A DNA stretch of 64,000 bases from Nostoc sp. FACHB-973 (GTDB lineage: Bacteria > Cyanobacteriota > Cyanobacteriia > Cyanobacteriales > Nostocaceae), in contig NZ_JACJSJ010000009.1 in assembly GCF_014698115.1 (NCBI RefSeq), forward strand, positions 79,692 through 143,691. The letters are read 5' to 3'. Below the pieces are notes generated by a model. The model did not search any database. It had not been told where the DNA came from and was given only the letters and a program-made list of their open reading frames with translations. The position numbers and the translations under genes were made by a program. Of this stretch, positions 9,387 to 18,777 are shown in pieces (positions within the stretch are counted from its first letter, which is position 1; the number at the start of each line of letters is the position of its first letter).

Positions 9387-9547
9387 TTATGTTTTCAAAC
9401 CCCAGCGCCTACCGCAGGCTTTATATGTTCCCACCTTTTTATACGATTTTAATTTGAATGAGGTACAGGGTAGGGGCGCACATCTGTTATGGGTGTCAAC
9501 TTAAGCTCAAACAGTTGTCCCACAAACGTTCTACCCCACCCCTCAAT

Positions 9548-9572
9548 CCCCTCCCCTTGGAAAGGGGAGGGG
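9548..9572. terminator. GC-rich hairpin downstream of phoD
   Basis: CCCCTCCCCTT and AAGGGGAGGGG pair around a short loop, 30 bases beyond the phoD stop. It resembles the hairpin inside the MITE at 47091, so it may be a repeat relic that also ends transcription. Confidence 0.5.
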
Positions 9573-9603
9573 AGGGGAGGTTTTGCGTCAGCAAAGCCGG
9601 GTG

Positions 9604-11181
9604 TTAACTTCGATACGCTCCTGGTTGTCCGTTTTGGACTACAAAGGAAGCTAGGGTTTTGACGGTGGCATTCAAATCAACGATGCTGGATACAACCCGG
9701 TAGTCACTTTGCCAACGTTGTGGAGTAAGTTTACAGCGGACGTATCCTCGGAAGGCACCATCAAAAAACTTAGTATGGGGATTATTACGTAGGGAAGCTT
9801 GAACTGGAGCGATAAATGAGGTGGGAAAGTCGGAGGTAATAGAGGTTCCTACGAACTCAGTGCCTACTGTTGCTGATTTTGGGTTAGTAAAATCAAGTTT
9901 CAGGTCGTGTACCCAACTAGAGTGAATGTCTCCGGTAATGACCACTGGATTAGAGGGTTGGCGCTGGTTGAGAAAACTCAACAGCCGATTCCTTGCAGCC
10001 ACGTAGCCGTCCCACTGATCTACATTGAACACACCTACGCCAGGATTACTATTAAAATTGTACTCGGCCAACATGGTCTGTTGAGCAATCACATTCCAAC
10101 GCGATCGCGATTGGTCTAACCCTTTTAATAACCACTGCTCTTGTTCTGAACCAGTCATCGTAGCATTGGGATCAAAAGCTTGGGGACACTGAGGCTTAAG
10201 TCCATCGTCACAAGGTTGGTCAGTGCGGTATTGCCTCGTGTCTAGTACATTGAACTCAGCCAAATTACCGAAAGTGAACCGCCGATAAAGCAGCGCGTCG
10301 GGGCCATTGGGCAATGAAGACTGACGCAGAGGCATGTGTTCGTAGTAAGCCTGGTAAGCATTGGCTCGCCGTTTCTTAAAAGCCTCTTGGGTTTGGTTAT
10401 CTTCAGGAATTAAATTGGCATAGTTGTTATCAACTTCATGGTCGTCCCAAGTCACAATCCAGGGAAAAGCAGCATGAACGGCTTGGAGATTCGGGTCAGT
10501 TTTGTACAAGGCGTGGCGATTCCGGTAGTCGGCAAGAGTGATGATTTCCGGACTATTATGCTGGCGTGGTCCACCAGGTTGCGGCCCGTATTCGTAGATG
10601 TAATCACCTAAATGAACCACAAGGTCGAGGTTTTCCTCAGCCAAATGCCGATAAGCCGTATAGTAGCCATTTTGCCAGTCTTGACAAGAAACAAAAGCAA
10701 AGTTTAGTTGTGAGATAGAGCCATAAAATGCTGGTGCCGTGCGAGTCCGCCCAATGGGGCTAACTGCTCTACCCACTTGAAATTGATACCAGTACCAACG
10801 GTTAGGGTCTAGTCCACGGACATCAACGTGTACTGAGTGTGCTAACTCTGGTGTAGCTAGCACTGTTCCTCGACGCACCACCTGTCTCATGTTTTCATCA
10901 AGGGCAACTTGCCACCGCACTGGGACATTTACCAATGGCATTCCACCTCCAGAGAGTGGATTAGGAGCCAACCTTGTCCAGATGACAACACCATCCGGTA
11001 AAGGATCGCCAGAAGCCACACCAAGACTGAACGGATAGCCAGAAAACCGAGAATTGGCCGATACAGGATGCCATTGGCTAGCTACTGTTAACCCCGTTAA
11101 AAATCCTGCACCCAGCAAAAAACTCCGCCGTCTGCACCGATTTGCTAGCAGGCGCTCACAATCCAGAATTTCCATATTCAC
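9604..11181 (-). CDS. phoD: Alkaline phosphatase D, Tat-exported
   Basis: The 525-residue protein begins with a twin-arginine signal (CRRRSFLLGAGFLTGLTVASQ). The PhoD domain has the Fe-Ca centre motifs FVSCQDWQNGYY, VVHLGDYIYEYG, TWDDHEVDNNYAN and ITGDIHSSWVHDL. It is a periplasmic or secreted phosphodiesterase/monoesterase used to obtain phosphate from organic esters, and Tat export fits a cofactor loaded in the cytoplasm. It is transcribed alone. A possible Pho-box-like direct repeat lies about 135-160 bases upstream, consistent with phosphate-starvation control, though this is inference. Confidence 0.93.
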   Translation of the reverse strand: MNMEILDCERLLANRCRRRSFLLGAGFLTGLTVASQWHPVSANSRFSGYPFSLGVASGDPLPDGVVIWTRLAPNPLSGGGMPLVNVPVRWQVALDENMRQVVRRGTVLATPELAHSVHVDVRGLDPNRWYWYQFQVGRAVSPIGRTRTAPAFYGSISQLNFAFVSCQDWQNGYYTAYRHLAEENLDLVVHLGDYIYEYGPQPGGPRQHNSPEIITLADYRNRHALYKTDPNLQAVHAAFPWIVTWDDHEVDNNYANLIPEDNQTQEAFKKRRANAYQAYYEHMPLRQSSLPNGPDALLYRRFTFGNLAEFNVLDTRQYRTDQPCDDGLKPQCPQAFDPNATMTGSEQEQWLLKGLDQSRSRWNVIAQQTMLAEYNFNSNPGVGVFNVDQWDGYVAARNRLLSFLNQRQPSNPVVITGDIHSSWVHDLKLDFTNPKSATVGTEFVGTSITSDFPTSFIAPVQASLRNNPHTKFFDGAFRGYVRCKLTPQRWQSDYRVVSSIVDLNATVKTLASFVVQNGQPGAYRS

Positions 11182-11312
11182 CTTTACCCAGATCTAGATA
11201 CGGTTGGCAAACTTCAGGGGTTCAGGTGCCAAAAGTGCAAGCAATAACTTGATTTGACTTTTATCCCACTTGCTGCCCAACCAAACACAAGAAACCTAGC
11301 AATCCAGGATCA

Positions 11313-11342
11313 AGCGGAAATTAAGATTATATTAAGTTTAAG
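11313..11342 (-). promoter_or_regulatory. Possible Pho-box-like repeat upstream of phoD
   Basis: On the reverse strand three 8-base units are spaced by 3 bases (CTTAAACT-TAA-TATAATCT-TAA-TTTCCGCT). The first is one mismatch from the cyanobacterial Pho-box unit CTTAACCT and the others are weaker. The position upstream of a phosphatase gene suits PhoB-type control, but an AT-rich spacer could produce this by chance. Confidence 0.28.
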
Positions 11343-11349
11343 ATTTGGA

Positions 11350-11440
11350 TTGGGGACTGGGTATTGGGGACTGGGTACTGGGTAGAATTCATTTCCTAGT
11401 CCCCAGTCCCTAGTCCCTAGTCCCCAATACCTAATCCCCA
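11350..11440. repeat. Heptamer repeats in inverted arrangement
   Basis: A run of GGGGACT / GGGTATT units is followed, after GTAGAATTCATTTCC, by a run of the complementary AGTCCCC / TAGTCCC units. The block can fold into a long hairpin between the phoD promoter and the end of the proA-like gene. The tract at 38814-38920 has the same layout. Confidence 0.8.
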
Positions 11441-11443
11441 TTC

Positions 11444-12709
11444 TTAAAACCTGCCATTTCCCTGAACGATGTGCTTAACGGTGGTCAAGGTTTCCAGACT
11501 GATAAATCCCCGACGATGACCTTTTTGGTTAGACATACCGAGAAATACTGAATCTCCCCGCGAGGGATTGCGGGAAAAACGGGGGGAACTGTTGATGTAG
11601 GTGGAGGCGCTGTTAACTCCTAAGGCAAACTGCCGACTTTCCTGGTAGGATTCAGTAACGATGGAGTCGGCATGACCACTGCTGTATTGATTAATCCAGG
11701 CGATCGCAGATTCTAAGCTATCCACCAGTTTAAAAGCTACTGTCCTAGTTAAATAAGGGTTTCCCCATTCGCCTTCCTTCACCAACTGCAACTGGGGAAA
11801 GGCTTCTACTAGTTCTGCATCGCCTTTAATTTCAAAACCTTTTTCCATTAAGCTGTTCCAGAGAACTGCTAGGGATGATGGCAAGGCTTGACGATGAATT
11901 AGGACTTTTTCAATGGCATTGACTGGATCTGGTTCGCTCTGATGGCTATCGATAATCATCCAGCGCACCATTTCTAAGCTGGCATTTAGCGACCAGTAGA
12001 GGTAACAATTACCCATTGCTGATTTTAAGACTGGGCAAGTTGACTGTCGTACTACCTGCTGCGTCAAGCTAGAACGTCCGTAGGGAATCACTAAATTCAC
12101 GTACTCGTCTTGGGTGACTAAATCCCGAATTGAAGCACCGTGTTCGGCTGCAATCAGTTCTAGACAGCCCGATGGTAAACCAACTTCGGCGATCGCAGTT
12201 TGCAGTACTGAAGCGATGGCCGCGTTAGAATGGCTTGCTTCAGCACTACCTTTGAGAATTATACTATTGCCAGTTTTGATACAAAAACCCGCTGCGATCG
12301 CCCCTAAATCGGGAAATGCTTCATAAATAAATCCAATCACTCCTAAGGGCATTAACTGGGAGTAACTCTGGGAATCTTCCAATTGGTAATCAGCATTCCT
12401 GACGCGCCGCAGCGGATCTGATAATTCCCCCAACCGTTGTAAAATGTCCACGGTCGTCTCTAGCCTTGTGGGAGTCAACTTTAGCCAGTCCAATATCAAC
12501 TCTGGCACTGCCATTTCCCGACTGGCTTCTAAATCCAAGGTGTTGGCTTCTAGAATGTCGTCAAATGAGCGCTCAAGCGCCTGTGCCATCGCCAATACCG
12601 CGCGGCTCCGGTCTGCTCCCTTTGTGATCCCCAATTTTAGGGAAGCTTGATGCGCTCGTTGAGCAATACTAATCGGTTCGGGGCGTTCGTCCAAAACTTC
12701 AACAGTCAT
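11444..12709 (-). CDS. proA: ProA-like aldehyde dehydrogenase paralog lacking catalytic Cys
   Basis: The 421-residue protein aligns along its whole length with glutamate-5-semialdehyde dehydrogenase: LGVIGFIYEAFPDLGAIAAG, ILKGSAEA, YVNLVIPYGRSSL, CPVLKSAMGNCYLYW and VNSASTYINSSPRFSRNP. Normal ProA carries its nucleophile in an R-P-G-V-C-N-A-x-E-type motif; here the same place reads PDPVNAIEKVLIH, so Val replaces Cys. Other positions normally invariant (EARPN) have also changed. Cyanobacteria often have two proA-like genes, and this is the divergent one. It may not catalyse the proline pathway step. Its start lies 4 bases after the stop of the 135-residue gene, so the two are coupled. Confidence 0.85.
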   Translation of the reverse strand: MTVEVLDERPEPISIAQRAHQASLKLGITKGADRSRAVLAMAQALERSFDDILEANTLDLEASREMAVPELILDWLKLTPTRLETTVDILQRLGELSDPLRRVRNADYQLEDSQSYSQLMPLGVIGFIYEAFPDLGAIAAGFCIKTGNSIILKGSAEASHSNAAIASVLQTAIAEVGLPSGCLELIAAEHGASIRDLVTQDEYVNLVIPYGRSSLTQQVVRQSTCPVLKSAMGNCYLYWSLNASLEMVRWMIIDSHQSEPDPVNAIEKVLIHRQALPSSLAVLWNSLMEKGFEIKGDAELVEAFPQLQLVKEGEWGNPYLTRTVAFKLVDSLESAIAWINQYSSGHADSIVTESYQESRQFALGVNSASTYINSSPRFSRNPSRGDSVFLGMSNQKGHRRGFISLETLTTVKHIVQGNGRF

Positions 12710-12713
12710 TGAG

Positions 12714-13121
12714 TTAACGTCTGTAAGTAAGCCAGACCATTAGGGCTGGCAGAATAGCCAACAGCACCGCCACCATTGCCCAAGCAATAATGCTGGAACC
12801 ATTTGCCAATCGCAGTGCTAATGGCAGCCATATAATCACTAGCACGAAAATAATGCCAAGTGCTATAGGCAGATAGCTTTCTCCCAAACGAGGATGGACA
12901 ACATGCCAACTATTTCCCATCCAACGCCAAGCTCGCCTGTAAGGATAGGTGGTAGAAAGCTGTTCTAGGACATGACCATTATCTTCTACTACAAAGATTT
13001 GCTGACAGCGATCGCAACCAAATGCTTCTGTCAACGTAATCGGAATTAACTGACCCCGGCGACGACAGGGACAGGGGTATTCGGTATTGAAGTCTATTTT
13101 TTCGGGTTTTTGAGATTGCAC
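12714..13121 (-). CDS. Small membrane protein with zinc-ribbon-like Cys motifs
   Basis: The 135-residue protein has an N-terminal CPC and a later CDRC motif (about residues 17-40), which could form a Cys4 zinc site. The middle is Trp-rich (RRAWRWMGNSWHVV). Two hydrophobic helices follow (LPIALGIIFVLVIIWLPLAL and a second starting IIAWAMVAVLL). It is a predicted inner-membrane protein facing the cytoplasm with its ribbon. It ends 4 bases before the proA-like start, so the pair is probably translated together. No function is known to me. Confidence 0.78.
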   Translation of the reverse strand: MQSQKPEKIDFNTEYPCPCRRRGQLIPITLTEAFGCDRCQQIFVVEDNGHVLEQLSTTYPYRRAWRWMGNSWHVVHPRLGESYLPIALGIIFVLVIIWLPLALRLANGSSIIAWAMVAVLLAILPALMVWLTYRR

Positions 13122-13201
13122 AAGCGTTCTAATAACTTGAGCGTGTTTTTCATAAACGGCGGGAATACATCCCTTGGTAAATGCCTTGGGAGCTTCTCTC
13201 T

Positions 13202-13447
13202 TTATACTTTATATAAGTAAGCAGGCGAAGCAAACATTGCCATAATTGCAAACAGTGAGAAGTCAGAGCGACGGCTTGCCGCACGCATCTGAACTTCAGT
13301 AGATGTAGCCAACTCTAAGTAGCGTAATTGCCCTATAAATAGAGGATTATCTGTTTGAGGTCTTTCCTCGTAGCTGGCAATCTTGTTTAAAAATTTCCTT
13401 CTCTCCATCTGTCGCTTTAAAGGTAATGTGGTTGCGTTTGTGGGCAT
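13202..13447 (-). CDS. Possible small protein of unknown function
   Basis: An 81-residue open frame has a basic, Arg/Lys-rich first half (LKRQMERRKFLNKIASYEE) and a more hydrophobic end (FSLFAIMAMFASPAYLY). No domain is recognised. Amino-acid composition is plausible for a real protein, but there is no strong ribosome site and no operon partner. It could equally be a chance frame. Confidence 0.4.
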   Translation of the reverse strand: MPTNATTLPLKRQMERRKFLNKIASYEERPQTDNPLFIGQLRYLELATSTEVQMRAASRRSDFSLFAIMAMFASPAYLYKV

Positions 13448-14228
13448 TCATTGTGCTGACACACCTGGTACAATTTTAAGCCTACGTAGCGACCACTCCT
13501 AAAACAAATCGTTTGGGAAGGCTACGCTTAGAAACAACACCCTAATAACAAACCCTCATTTTCCTTCGGGTCACTTTATATTAGTATGCAGTTATCAAGG
13601 TTAGATCGGGATCGCTCCCAATTTTTACTCCTTGCAATTGACAAGAGTTTCCAGAGCGGGAATTGCCAAAACACCCATCAGTGCGTGTGACTCTTTCCTT
13701 GGAGTACATACACTGACTTTTGATAACGTGTATGCTTCTGGTTTCACTTGCCGTTGCCTCCTTGAACAAATACAAGTTGGTCTTACACAGCATCTCTTGT
13801 CAACAGATGTTTACTAGGTCAAGCCTAGATATCGACATTCGCCTATTTTCTGTAGGCGAATAACTGTTGATTTAGAAGCTCTGTCTTGCGTGAGACTACA
13901 GTGTTCACTTGGGAGCTTCAGCGTGGTCTTTAGCTTTTTTATTTTCCGCTTTGACAAGTTTGCTGACCACGGCTACTCTCGTCTGCCAACTAGCGGTTTG
14001 GACTACTACTACAGTACCACGGAGATAGGCAAAAACTCAACTGTCGTCACTCTTTCATCAACTGTAGGTGAAGGTTAGTGGAGGGAGGTTTCGTTTTTAT
14101 CCAGGCATACCGCAATGTGCAACTAAGCTATATCTCACATTAACATTGGCGCTGAGACACGAGTTTTGTGTCCGAACAACCTAGCTAAATTAGATATCTC
14201 AGAATTTTTAACTCTAACATTTTTCGCA
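13448..14228. other. Long intergenic region, no confident gene
   Basis: About 780 bases precede tRNA-Gly. It holds several short open frames on both strands. The best is a 40-residue reverse frame, 13625-13747, starting with GTG about ten bases after an AGGAGG site. A further reverse frame ending AKDHAEAPK near 13910 has no start codon. Nothing matches a family I recognise. Confidence 0.5.
13625..13747 (-). CDS. Candidate 40-residue peptide (GTG start)
   Basis: The frame starts GTG-AAA-CCA-GAA at 13747 and ends TAA at 13625. A good AGGAGG ribosome site lies upstream at proper spacing. The peptide has a basic N-terminal half with one Cys, a hydrophobic ALMGVLAIPALETLV segment and a final Cys-Lys-Glu. 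An overlapping reverse frame (13581-13793) is also open. No family is known; only the ribosome site supports translation. Confidence 0.25.
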   Translation of the reverse strand: MKPEAYTLSKVSVCTPRKESHALMGVLAIPALETLVNCKE

Positions 14229-14300
14229 AGCGGGTAACGCGATTCGAACGCGCGACATTCACCTTGGCAAGGTGACGCTCTACCACTGAGCTATACCCGC
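14229..14300 (-). tRNA. tRNA-Gly (GCC anticodon)
   Basis: The reverse strand folds as a tRNA of 72 bases. The acceptor is GCGGGTA pairing with TACCCGC, and the D arm is AGCTCAGTGGTAGAGC. The anticodon stem CACCT/AGGTG encloses TTGCCAA with anticodon GCC. The T arm contains GTTCGAATC. CCA is not encoded, consistent with use of the CCA-adding enzyme gene 1.8 kb away. Confidence 0.97.
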
Positions 14301-14364
14301 AATCATCAACCAAATATTAATATCTCAGATTTATTTTGAATTGTCAACCCCTTAATTTAAGTTT

Positions 14365-14485
14365 TTGGGCATTGGGCATTGGGCATGGGGCACTTGTACT
14401 GAGCGTACCCCTCCTACGGGGAAGTAAGCTACGGGTAGCGTCTCCAAGAGTTGCCGTTGGCGCAGCCTCTCATAGAGAAGTATTG
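14365..14485. repeat. Repeat cluster between tRNA-Gly and ribH
   Basis: Tandem GGGCATT units (14368-14395) are followed by a mosaic of GCGTCTC, CTCATAGAGAAG and similar pieces. Related pieces recur at 19370-19430 (CTCGTAGAGAAG), 33165-33195 and 52235-52262. These are dispersed Nostoc-type repeats with no coding content. Confidence 0.7.
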
Positions 14486-14532
14486 GGCATTAGTTATTTG
14501 TAAAGGACAAATGACTAACGACCAATGACGTA

Positions 14533-15111
14533 CTAACTCAGTTCTTCGGACTCTACTGTTAAATTGCCGACGCTGGCAGTTGGAAAAGAAGGTGGCAAAG
14601 ACTGGCTATTACGAGAATATGGTTCTGCCAAGTTAGAACGCAGTTGCCGCATCAGGCTAGCCATTTCTAGGGCATTTAGCGCGTAATCCCAACCATGATT
14701 ACCTTTGATGCCTGCCCGTTCTAAGGCTTGCTGCATAGTATCTACTGTCAAAATTCCAAAAATGACTGGCACCCCAGTTTGAAAGCTAGCGGCGGCAATG
14801 CCTTTAGAAACTTCGGCGGATACGTAATCAAAATGGGGTGTTTGTCCTCGAATGACTGCACCAAGACAAATTACAGCATCATAACGATGGGAAAGTGCTA
14901 GTTGGCGAGCTACTAAAGGTACTTCAAAACTTCCTGGTACCCACACGTAGTCTACCTGATTACCGTGGGGATTGGGGTCTACACCGTGGCGTTTCAAGCA
15001 ATCTTGACATCCCTCTAGCAGCTTTCCGGTAACCAGGTCATTGAATCGACCAATCACCACTGCAAAACGCAAAGGTTCCGTTTGAGTAAAAGTTCCCTCA
15101 AAAACTGCCAT
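14533..15111 (-). CDS. ribH: 6,7-dimethyl-8-ribityllumazine synthase
   Basis: The 192-residue lumazine synthase catalyses the penultimate riboflavin step, joining 5-amino-6-ribitylaminouracil and 3,4-dihydroxybutanone phosphate. Motifs are [49 protein letters not shown] with the catalytic His, [20 protein letters not shown] and [17 protein letters not shown]. About 30 extra polar residues at the C-terminus exceed the usual 155. It lies downstream of psbZ on the same strand, an arrangement I recall as common in cyanobacteria. It assembles as icosahedral or pentameric shells in the cytoplasm. Confidence 0.95.
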   Translation of the reverse strand: MAVFEGTFTQTEPLRFAVVIGRFNDLVTGKLLEGCQDCLKRHGVDPNPHGNQVDYVWVPGSFEVPLVARQLALSHRYDAVICLGAVIRGQTPHFDYVSAEVSKGIAAASFQTGVPVIFGILTVDTMQQALERAGIKGNHGWDYALNALEMASLMRQLRSNLAEPYSRNSQSLPPSFPTASVGNLTVESEELS

Positions 15112-15297
15112 GACTGCCTCTTAATCAACTATACTTCTGGCCAATATACATTTCTTAGTTAAATTTAGAGGAGCAGGAAAGCGCGGTCAAAAGGAAGGAA
15201 ACAGGAAAAAATCTCTTTTTTTCCTTAACCTTTGGCCTTGGCTCTTCTGCCCCTCTAATTTTTATATTAAGTGCCTACGCCAGAGCGAAGCCGTTGC

Positions 15298-15486
15298 CTA
15301 GACGACAAAAAAGTTTAACAAACCAACTAAAAGTACCAAAGCAATCCAGACGCCAGAACCAAGCCAAAGGAGCTTTTTAGATTCAACCCAATTTTGGGGA
15401 GTGGCGTAAGCAACGGGAACACCGACAACTAGAACAAAAGACAACAGGACTAGGCCAATCAAAGCAAATTGGAATATTATGGTCAT
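15298..15486 (-). CDS. psbZ: Photosystem II reaction centre protein Z
   Basis: The 62-residue protein starts [17 protein letters not shown] and has two transmembrane helices joined by [15 protein letters not shown], the PsbZ (Ycf9) signature. It stabilises photosystem II-antenna contacts in the thylakoid membrane. I chose the ATG at 15486 because the protein then has the family length and a GGGAGAAG ribosome site lies just upstream. A longer frame to 15543 adds 19 unrelated residues. Confidence 0.95.
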   Translation of the reverse strand: MTIIFQFALIGLVLLSFVLVVGVPVAYATPQNWVESKKLLWLGSGVWIALVLLVGLLNFFVV

Positions 15487-16045
15487 TTTTACTTCTCCCA
15501 ATACAGCTAAATAGTGACATACTCCCACACTGACTGCAAGCACTACAGCGTGGGCTTCTCAGCGACTCCCGGTATTCCGTTGGACATTGACCGGAGGCGG
15601 AGTGTCTCCGGCTCCGCTGAGCTTTGTTTTAAGTCCACGAGACGCCCCTCCGCAGACTATGGATTTATTACCTTGTACCTACAAATTTTACTATCCTGGA
15701 TGACATGCTGCATCTTTTCGTGCTGTCGGACAAACCAATTGGTAATTTGTATTAATCAAGATGTGCGGACTTACTTTCATGCTGTGTAACGGAGTCGCTT
15801 ACCAATAGTCGCTATGCTAATGGACAGAGGCTTATCAGACACCAATGTGGGTGAAGGAAACCAGAAGTATTTTACCAGAAAAAACTTATGAAATTGGCGA
15901 TTCGTTGCCTACTCCTTTTTCAAGAGCGAGTTAGAGTCGTTATTGGTTGGGTCTGAGTCATACTTAGTGCCCAAAAATTCATCCTATGCTGCCCTACGGC
16001 TTAGGGGTGGGGCAACTTTGAGTCTTTTCTAATGGCTAATGAAGT
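15487..16045. other. Intergenic region between divergent psbZ and CCA-enzyme gene
   Basis: About 560 bases must carry both promoters. The part at 15555-15660 is a GC-rich dispersed repeat mosaic (CGGAGGCGGAGTGTCTCCGG hairpin). The open frame over 15514-15789 coincides with this repeat and is not believed. The rest shows nothing clear. Confidence 0.5.
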
Positions 16046-18751
16046 ATGGATTTAATTCTTTGCCACACAACGACTGATTTTGATGCACTAGGAGCAGGGG
16101 TGGGACTAACGCGCTTACTACCGGGAAGCAAGATTGTGCTGACTGGCGGCTCTCACCCTCCTGTACGGGATTTTTTAGCGTTGCATCGGGATGAATATCC
16201 CCTGATTGAACGGCGTTCCGTGATTCCAGAAAAAATTCGCTCTCTGACTGTGGTGGATACGCAACAGCGCGATCGCCTGGGTAAAGCTGCCGAGTGGTTA
16301 GATTTACCGAATGTAAGAGAGATTATAGTTTATGACCATCATTTAGGGCAAGAATCAGATATTCCGGCGACGCGATCGCATATTTCTTCAGTAGGAGCCA
16401 CCACAACTTTAATTGTGGAGCAATTGCAACAACAGCAAATCTCCCTAACTCCTGCTGAAGCCACAGTCATGGCTTTGGGTATTCATGTTGACACGGGGTC
16501 GTTAACTTTTGACCAGTCCACACCACGGGATGCTTTAGCTTTGGCTTGGTTGATGCAACAAGGTGCTAGTTTATCAGTAATTTCCACATACCGTGACCCT
16601 GGATTGTCTCTGCAATTGCAGCAGCTATTAACTAAAGCACTGGAAAATTTAGAATATCTCTGTTTACGCGGATATACAGTTGCTTGGGTAACTTTAAAGA
16701 CAGATAATTTTGTGCCTGGTTTATCGAGTCTAGCTTCAGAACTCGTGGAATTAACCGAAATTGATGCCATACTGTTGGCTAATGAGTATCCTTTGGGTGA
16801 TGGTGATTCAAGGTTAACAGTAATAGGGCGATCGCAAATTCCCAAAACAAATCTCAATCTATTATTCCAACTCTTCGGCGGTGGCGGTCATTCCCAAGCT
16901 GCATCGCTGAACTTAAGAGGAGTAGATTCACAGGCAATATTACAACAGATCCTTAACGGCTTCAAAGCGCAAATTCCCCATCCCCCAACTGCCAGGGATT
17001 TGATGTCCTCCCCTGTACGCACCATTCTGCCTGAAACCACCATTGCCGAAGCCCAGCGCATTTTATTGCGTTATGGACACTCTGGTTTATCTGTAGTCAA
17101 TGCTCAAGGGCAATTGGTAGGTATTATTTCGCGGCGGGATCTTGATATTGCCCTGCACCACGGGTTTAGTCATGCGCCAGCCAAGGGCTACATGACCACG
17201 AATCTCAAAACCATTACACCAGATACGACGCTGCCACAAATTGAGGCGCTGATGGTGACATACGATATCGGGCGCTTACCAGTATTAGAAAACGGGCAAT
17301 TAGTTGGTATTGTTACACGTACTGATGTCTTACGGGAATTACATGAAGAGGACGCTCTGACGCGAGGACGCTCTGACGCGGAGACTGGTTTACTAGTTGC
17401 ATCAGAGCGTCTTAATCTCTCCGTGTCATCTTCTTTTGCTCCTCAACTGTGGCAATTGCTGACTACAGCATCCCAAGAAGCAGAAAAACGGGGTTGGCAT
17501 CTTTATCTTGTTGGGGGTGCGGTGCGGGACTTGCTGTTAGCTGGTGCAGCAGGCAACTTGATGATTAAAGATATTGACCTTGTAGTTGACGGCTTTCACA
17601 AATCAGCAGATGTTGGGGCTGGTGTGGAATTAGCAAAGGCACTGCAAAAACTTTACCCAGCAGCTCGTTTAGAAATCCACGGGGCTTTTCAAACTGCGGC
17701 TTTGCTGTGGCACAAAGACCCAGAATTAGATTCTCTATGGGTGGATATTGCTACCGCTAGGACAGAATTTTATCCTTACCCAGCAGCGAATCCGGAAGTT
17801 GAAGCGAGTTCTATTCGTCAAGATTTGTATCGTCGAGACTTTACCATCAACGCCCTAGCTTTGCGGCTGACTTCCCCCCGTGCTGGCGAATTACTTGATT
17901 TCTTTGGTGGTTTACTCGATTTACAAGCTAAGCAAATTCGGGTTTTACACGCCAACAGCTTTATCGAAGACCCCACCCGCATTTATCGCGGCGTGCGCTT
18001 TGCTGTGCGCTTTGACTTTGAGATTGAACACCAAACACAAGAGTTTATCCGCTATGCCATCAACAGTGGCGTTTACGATCGCACTGCTCAAGAGAATACC
18101 AAAACTCCAGCTTTGCAAACAAGACTCAAAACTGAATTAAAGCACATCCTAGAAGCCCCCTACTGGAAATCGGCTTTACAGTTACTCGATAACTTAGGGG
18201 CATTGCAATGCATTCATCCTACCCTGAAGTTAGATGTAGAACTACTGCGGCAATTACGTTTGTTAGAACGTTGTTTGCGGCGATTTGACCACCAACAAAC
18301 CCTAATTCACTGGGAAATGCGTTTAGAGATGATAATCGCCCACCTAGAACCACAATATCGGGCAAAAGTGGCAAAAAATCTGCAATTGCAAGAGGATGGC
18401 ATTAAACGGTTACAAAATTTAGCTAAGGCTCAAGCTGAGGTTTTAGAATCTTTACCTGGGTGTCAACGCCCCAGTCAAGTAGTTCAATTTCTAAGGCAAT
18501 ACGACTTACCAATGTTAATTTTAATTGCCTTACAAAGCCAGCAAGTAATCAGGCGGCAGATATGGCATTACTTGACAGTTTTGGCTAACATTGCGCCAAT
18601 TCTAAATGGTAATGACTTAAAAAAATTAGGTTATAAACCAGGGGCGCAGTATCGACAAATGTTAGATGATTTACTTGCTGCAACTTTAGATGGAGTGATT
18701 AAAAATAAAGTAGAGGGAGAGAAGTTTTTAGCTCGGTCTTATCCTCGGTAA
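16046..18751 (+). CDS. DHH-CBS-CCA tRNA nucleotidyltransferase fusion
   Basis: The 901-residue protein has three parts. A DHH-family phosphoesterase domain (1-320) shows [29 protein letters not shown] and the DHHA1-like [14 protein letters not shown] pair (about 325-450) has [10 protein letters not shown] and YMTTNLKTI. The class II nucleotidyltransferase (about 470-900) shows [46 protein letters not shown]. It probably adds or repairs tRNA CCA ends, with the DHH part acting as nuclease or phosphatase and CBS sensing nucleotides. The linker at about 435-455 holds a 16-bp tandem duplication. Similar fusions occur in other cyanobacteria. Confidence 0.9.
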   Translation: MDLILCHTTTDFDALGAGVGLTRLLPGSKIVLTGGSHPPVRDFLALHRDEYPLIERRSVIPEKIRSLTVVDTQQRDRLGKAAEWLDLPNVREIIVYDHHLGQESDIPATRSHISSVGATTTLIVEQLQQQQISLTPAEATVMALGIHVDTGSLTFDQSTPRDALALAWLMQQGASLSVISTYRDPGLSLQLQQLLTKALENLEYLCLRGYTVAWVTLKTDNFVPGLSSLASELVELTEIDAILLANEYPLGDGDSRLTVIGRSQIPKTNLNLLFQLFGGGGHSQAASLNLRGVDSQAILQQILNGFKAQIPHPPTARDLMSSPVRTILPETTIAEAQRILLRYGHSGLSVVNAQGQLVGIISRRDLDIALHHGFSHAPAKGYMTTNLKTITPDTTLPQIEALMVTYDIGRLPVLENGQLVGIVTRTDVLRELHEEDALTRGRSDAETGLLVASERLNLSVSSSFAPQLWQLLTTASQEAEKRGWHLYLVGGAVRDLLLAGAAGNLMIKDIDLVVDGFHKSADVGAGVELAKALQKLYPAARLEIHGAFQTAALLWHKDPELDSLWVDIATARTEFYPYPAANPEVEASSIRQDLYRRDFTINALALRLTSPRAGELLDFFGGLLDLQAKQIRVLHANSFIEDPTRIYRGVRFAVRFDFEIEHQTQEFIRYAINSGVYDRTAQENTKTPALQTRLKTELKHILEAPYWKSALQLLDNLGALQCIHPTLKLDVELLRQLRLLERCLRRFDHQQTLIHWEMRLEMIIAHLEPQYRAKVAKNLQLQEDGIKRLQNLAKAQAEVLESLPGCQRPSQVVQFLRQYDLPMLILIALQSQQVIRRQIWHYLTVLANIAPILNGNDLKKLGYKPGAQYRQMLDDLLAATLDGVIKNKVEGEKFLARSYPR
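17348..17379. repeat. 16-bp tandem duplication inside the CCA-enzyme gene
   Basis: GAGGACGCTCTGACGC occurs twice in direct tandem, in the linker between the CBS pair and the nucleotidyltransferase. The complementary TCAGAGCGTC follows at 17402-17411, so the region can fold back. The frame stays open through it. Confidence 0.85.
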
Positions 18752-18777
18752 TTGGTTATTGTAATCAGGTGGATATT

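Noticed and set aside
11350..11440. Possible CRISPR array from regular repeats
   Set aside because: Units are 7 bases in direct tandem with no spacers; this is a heptamer tract.
15514..15789. 91-residue forward open frame
   Set aside because: It runs antisense to the psbZ upstream region and through a dispersed repeat, has no ribosome site and no domain.
16483..16857. 124-residue reverse open frame inside the CCA-enzyme gene
   Set aside because: It is antisense to a clearly coding region with strong motifs on the forward strand.
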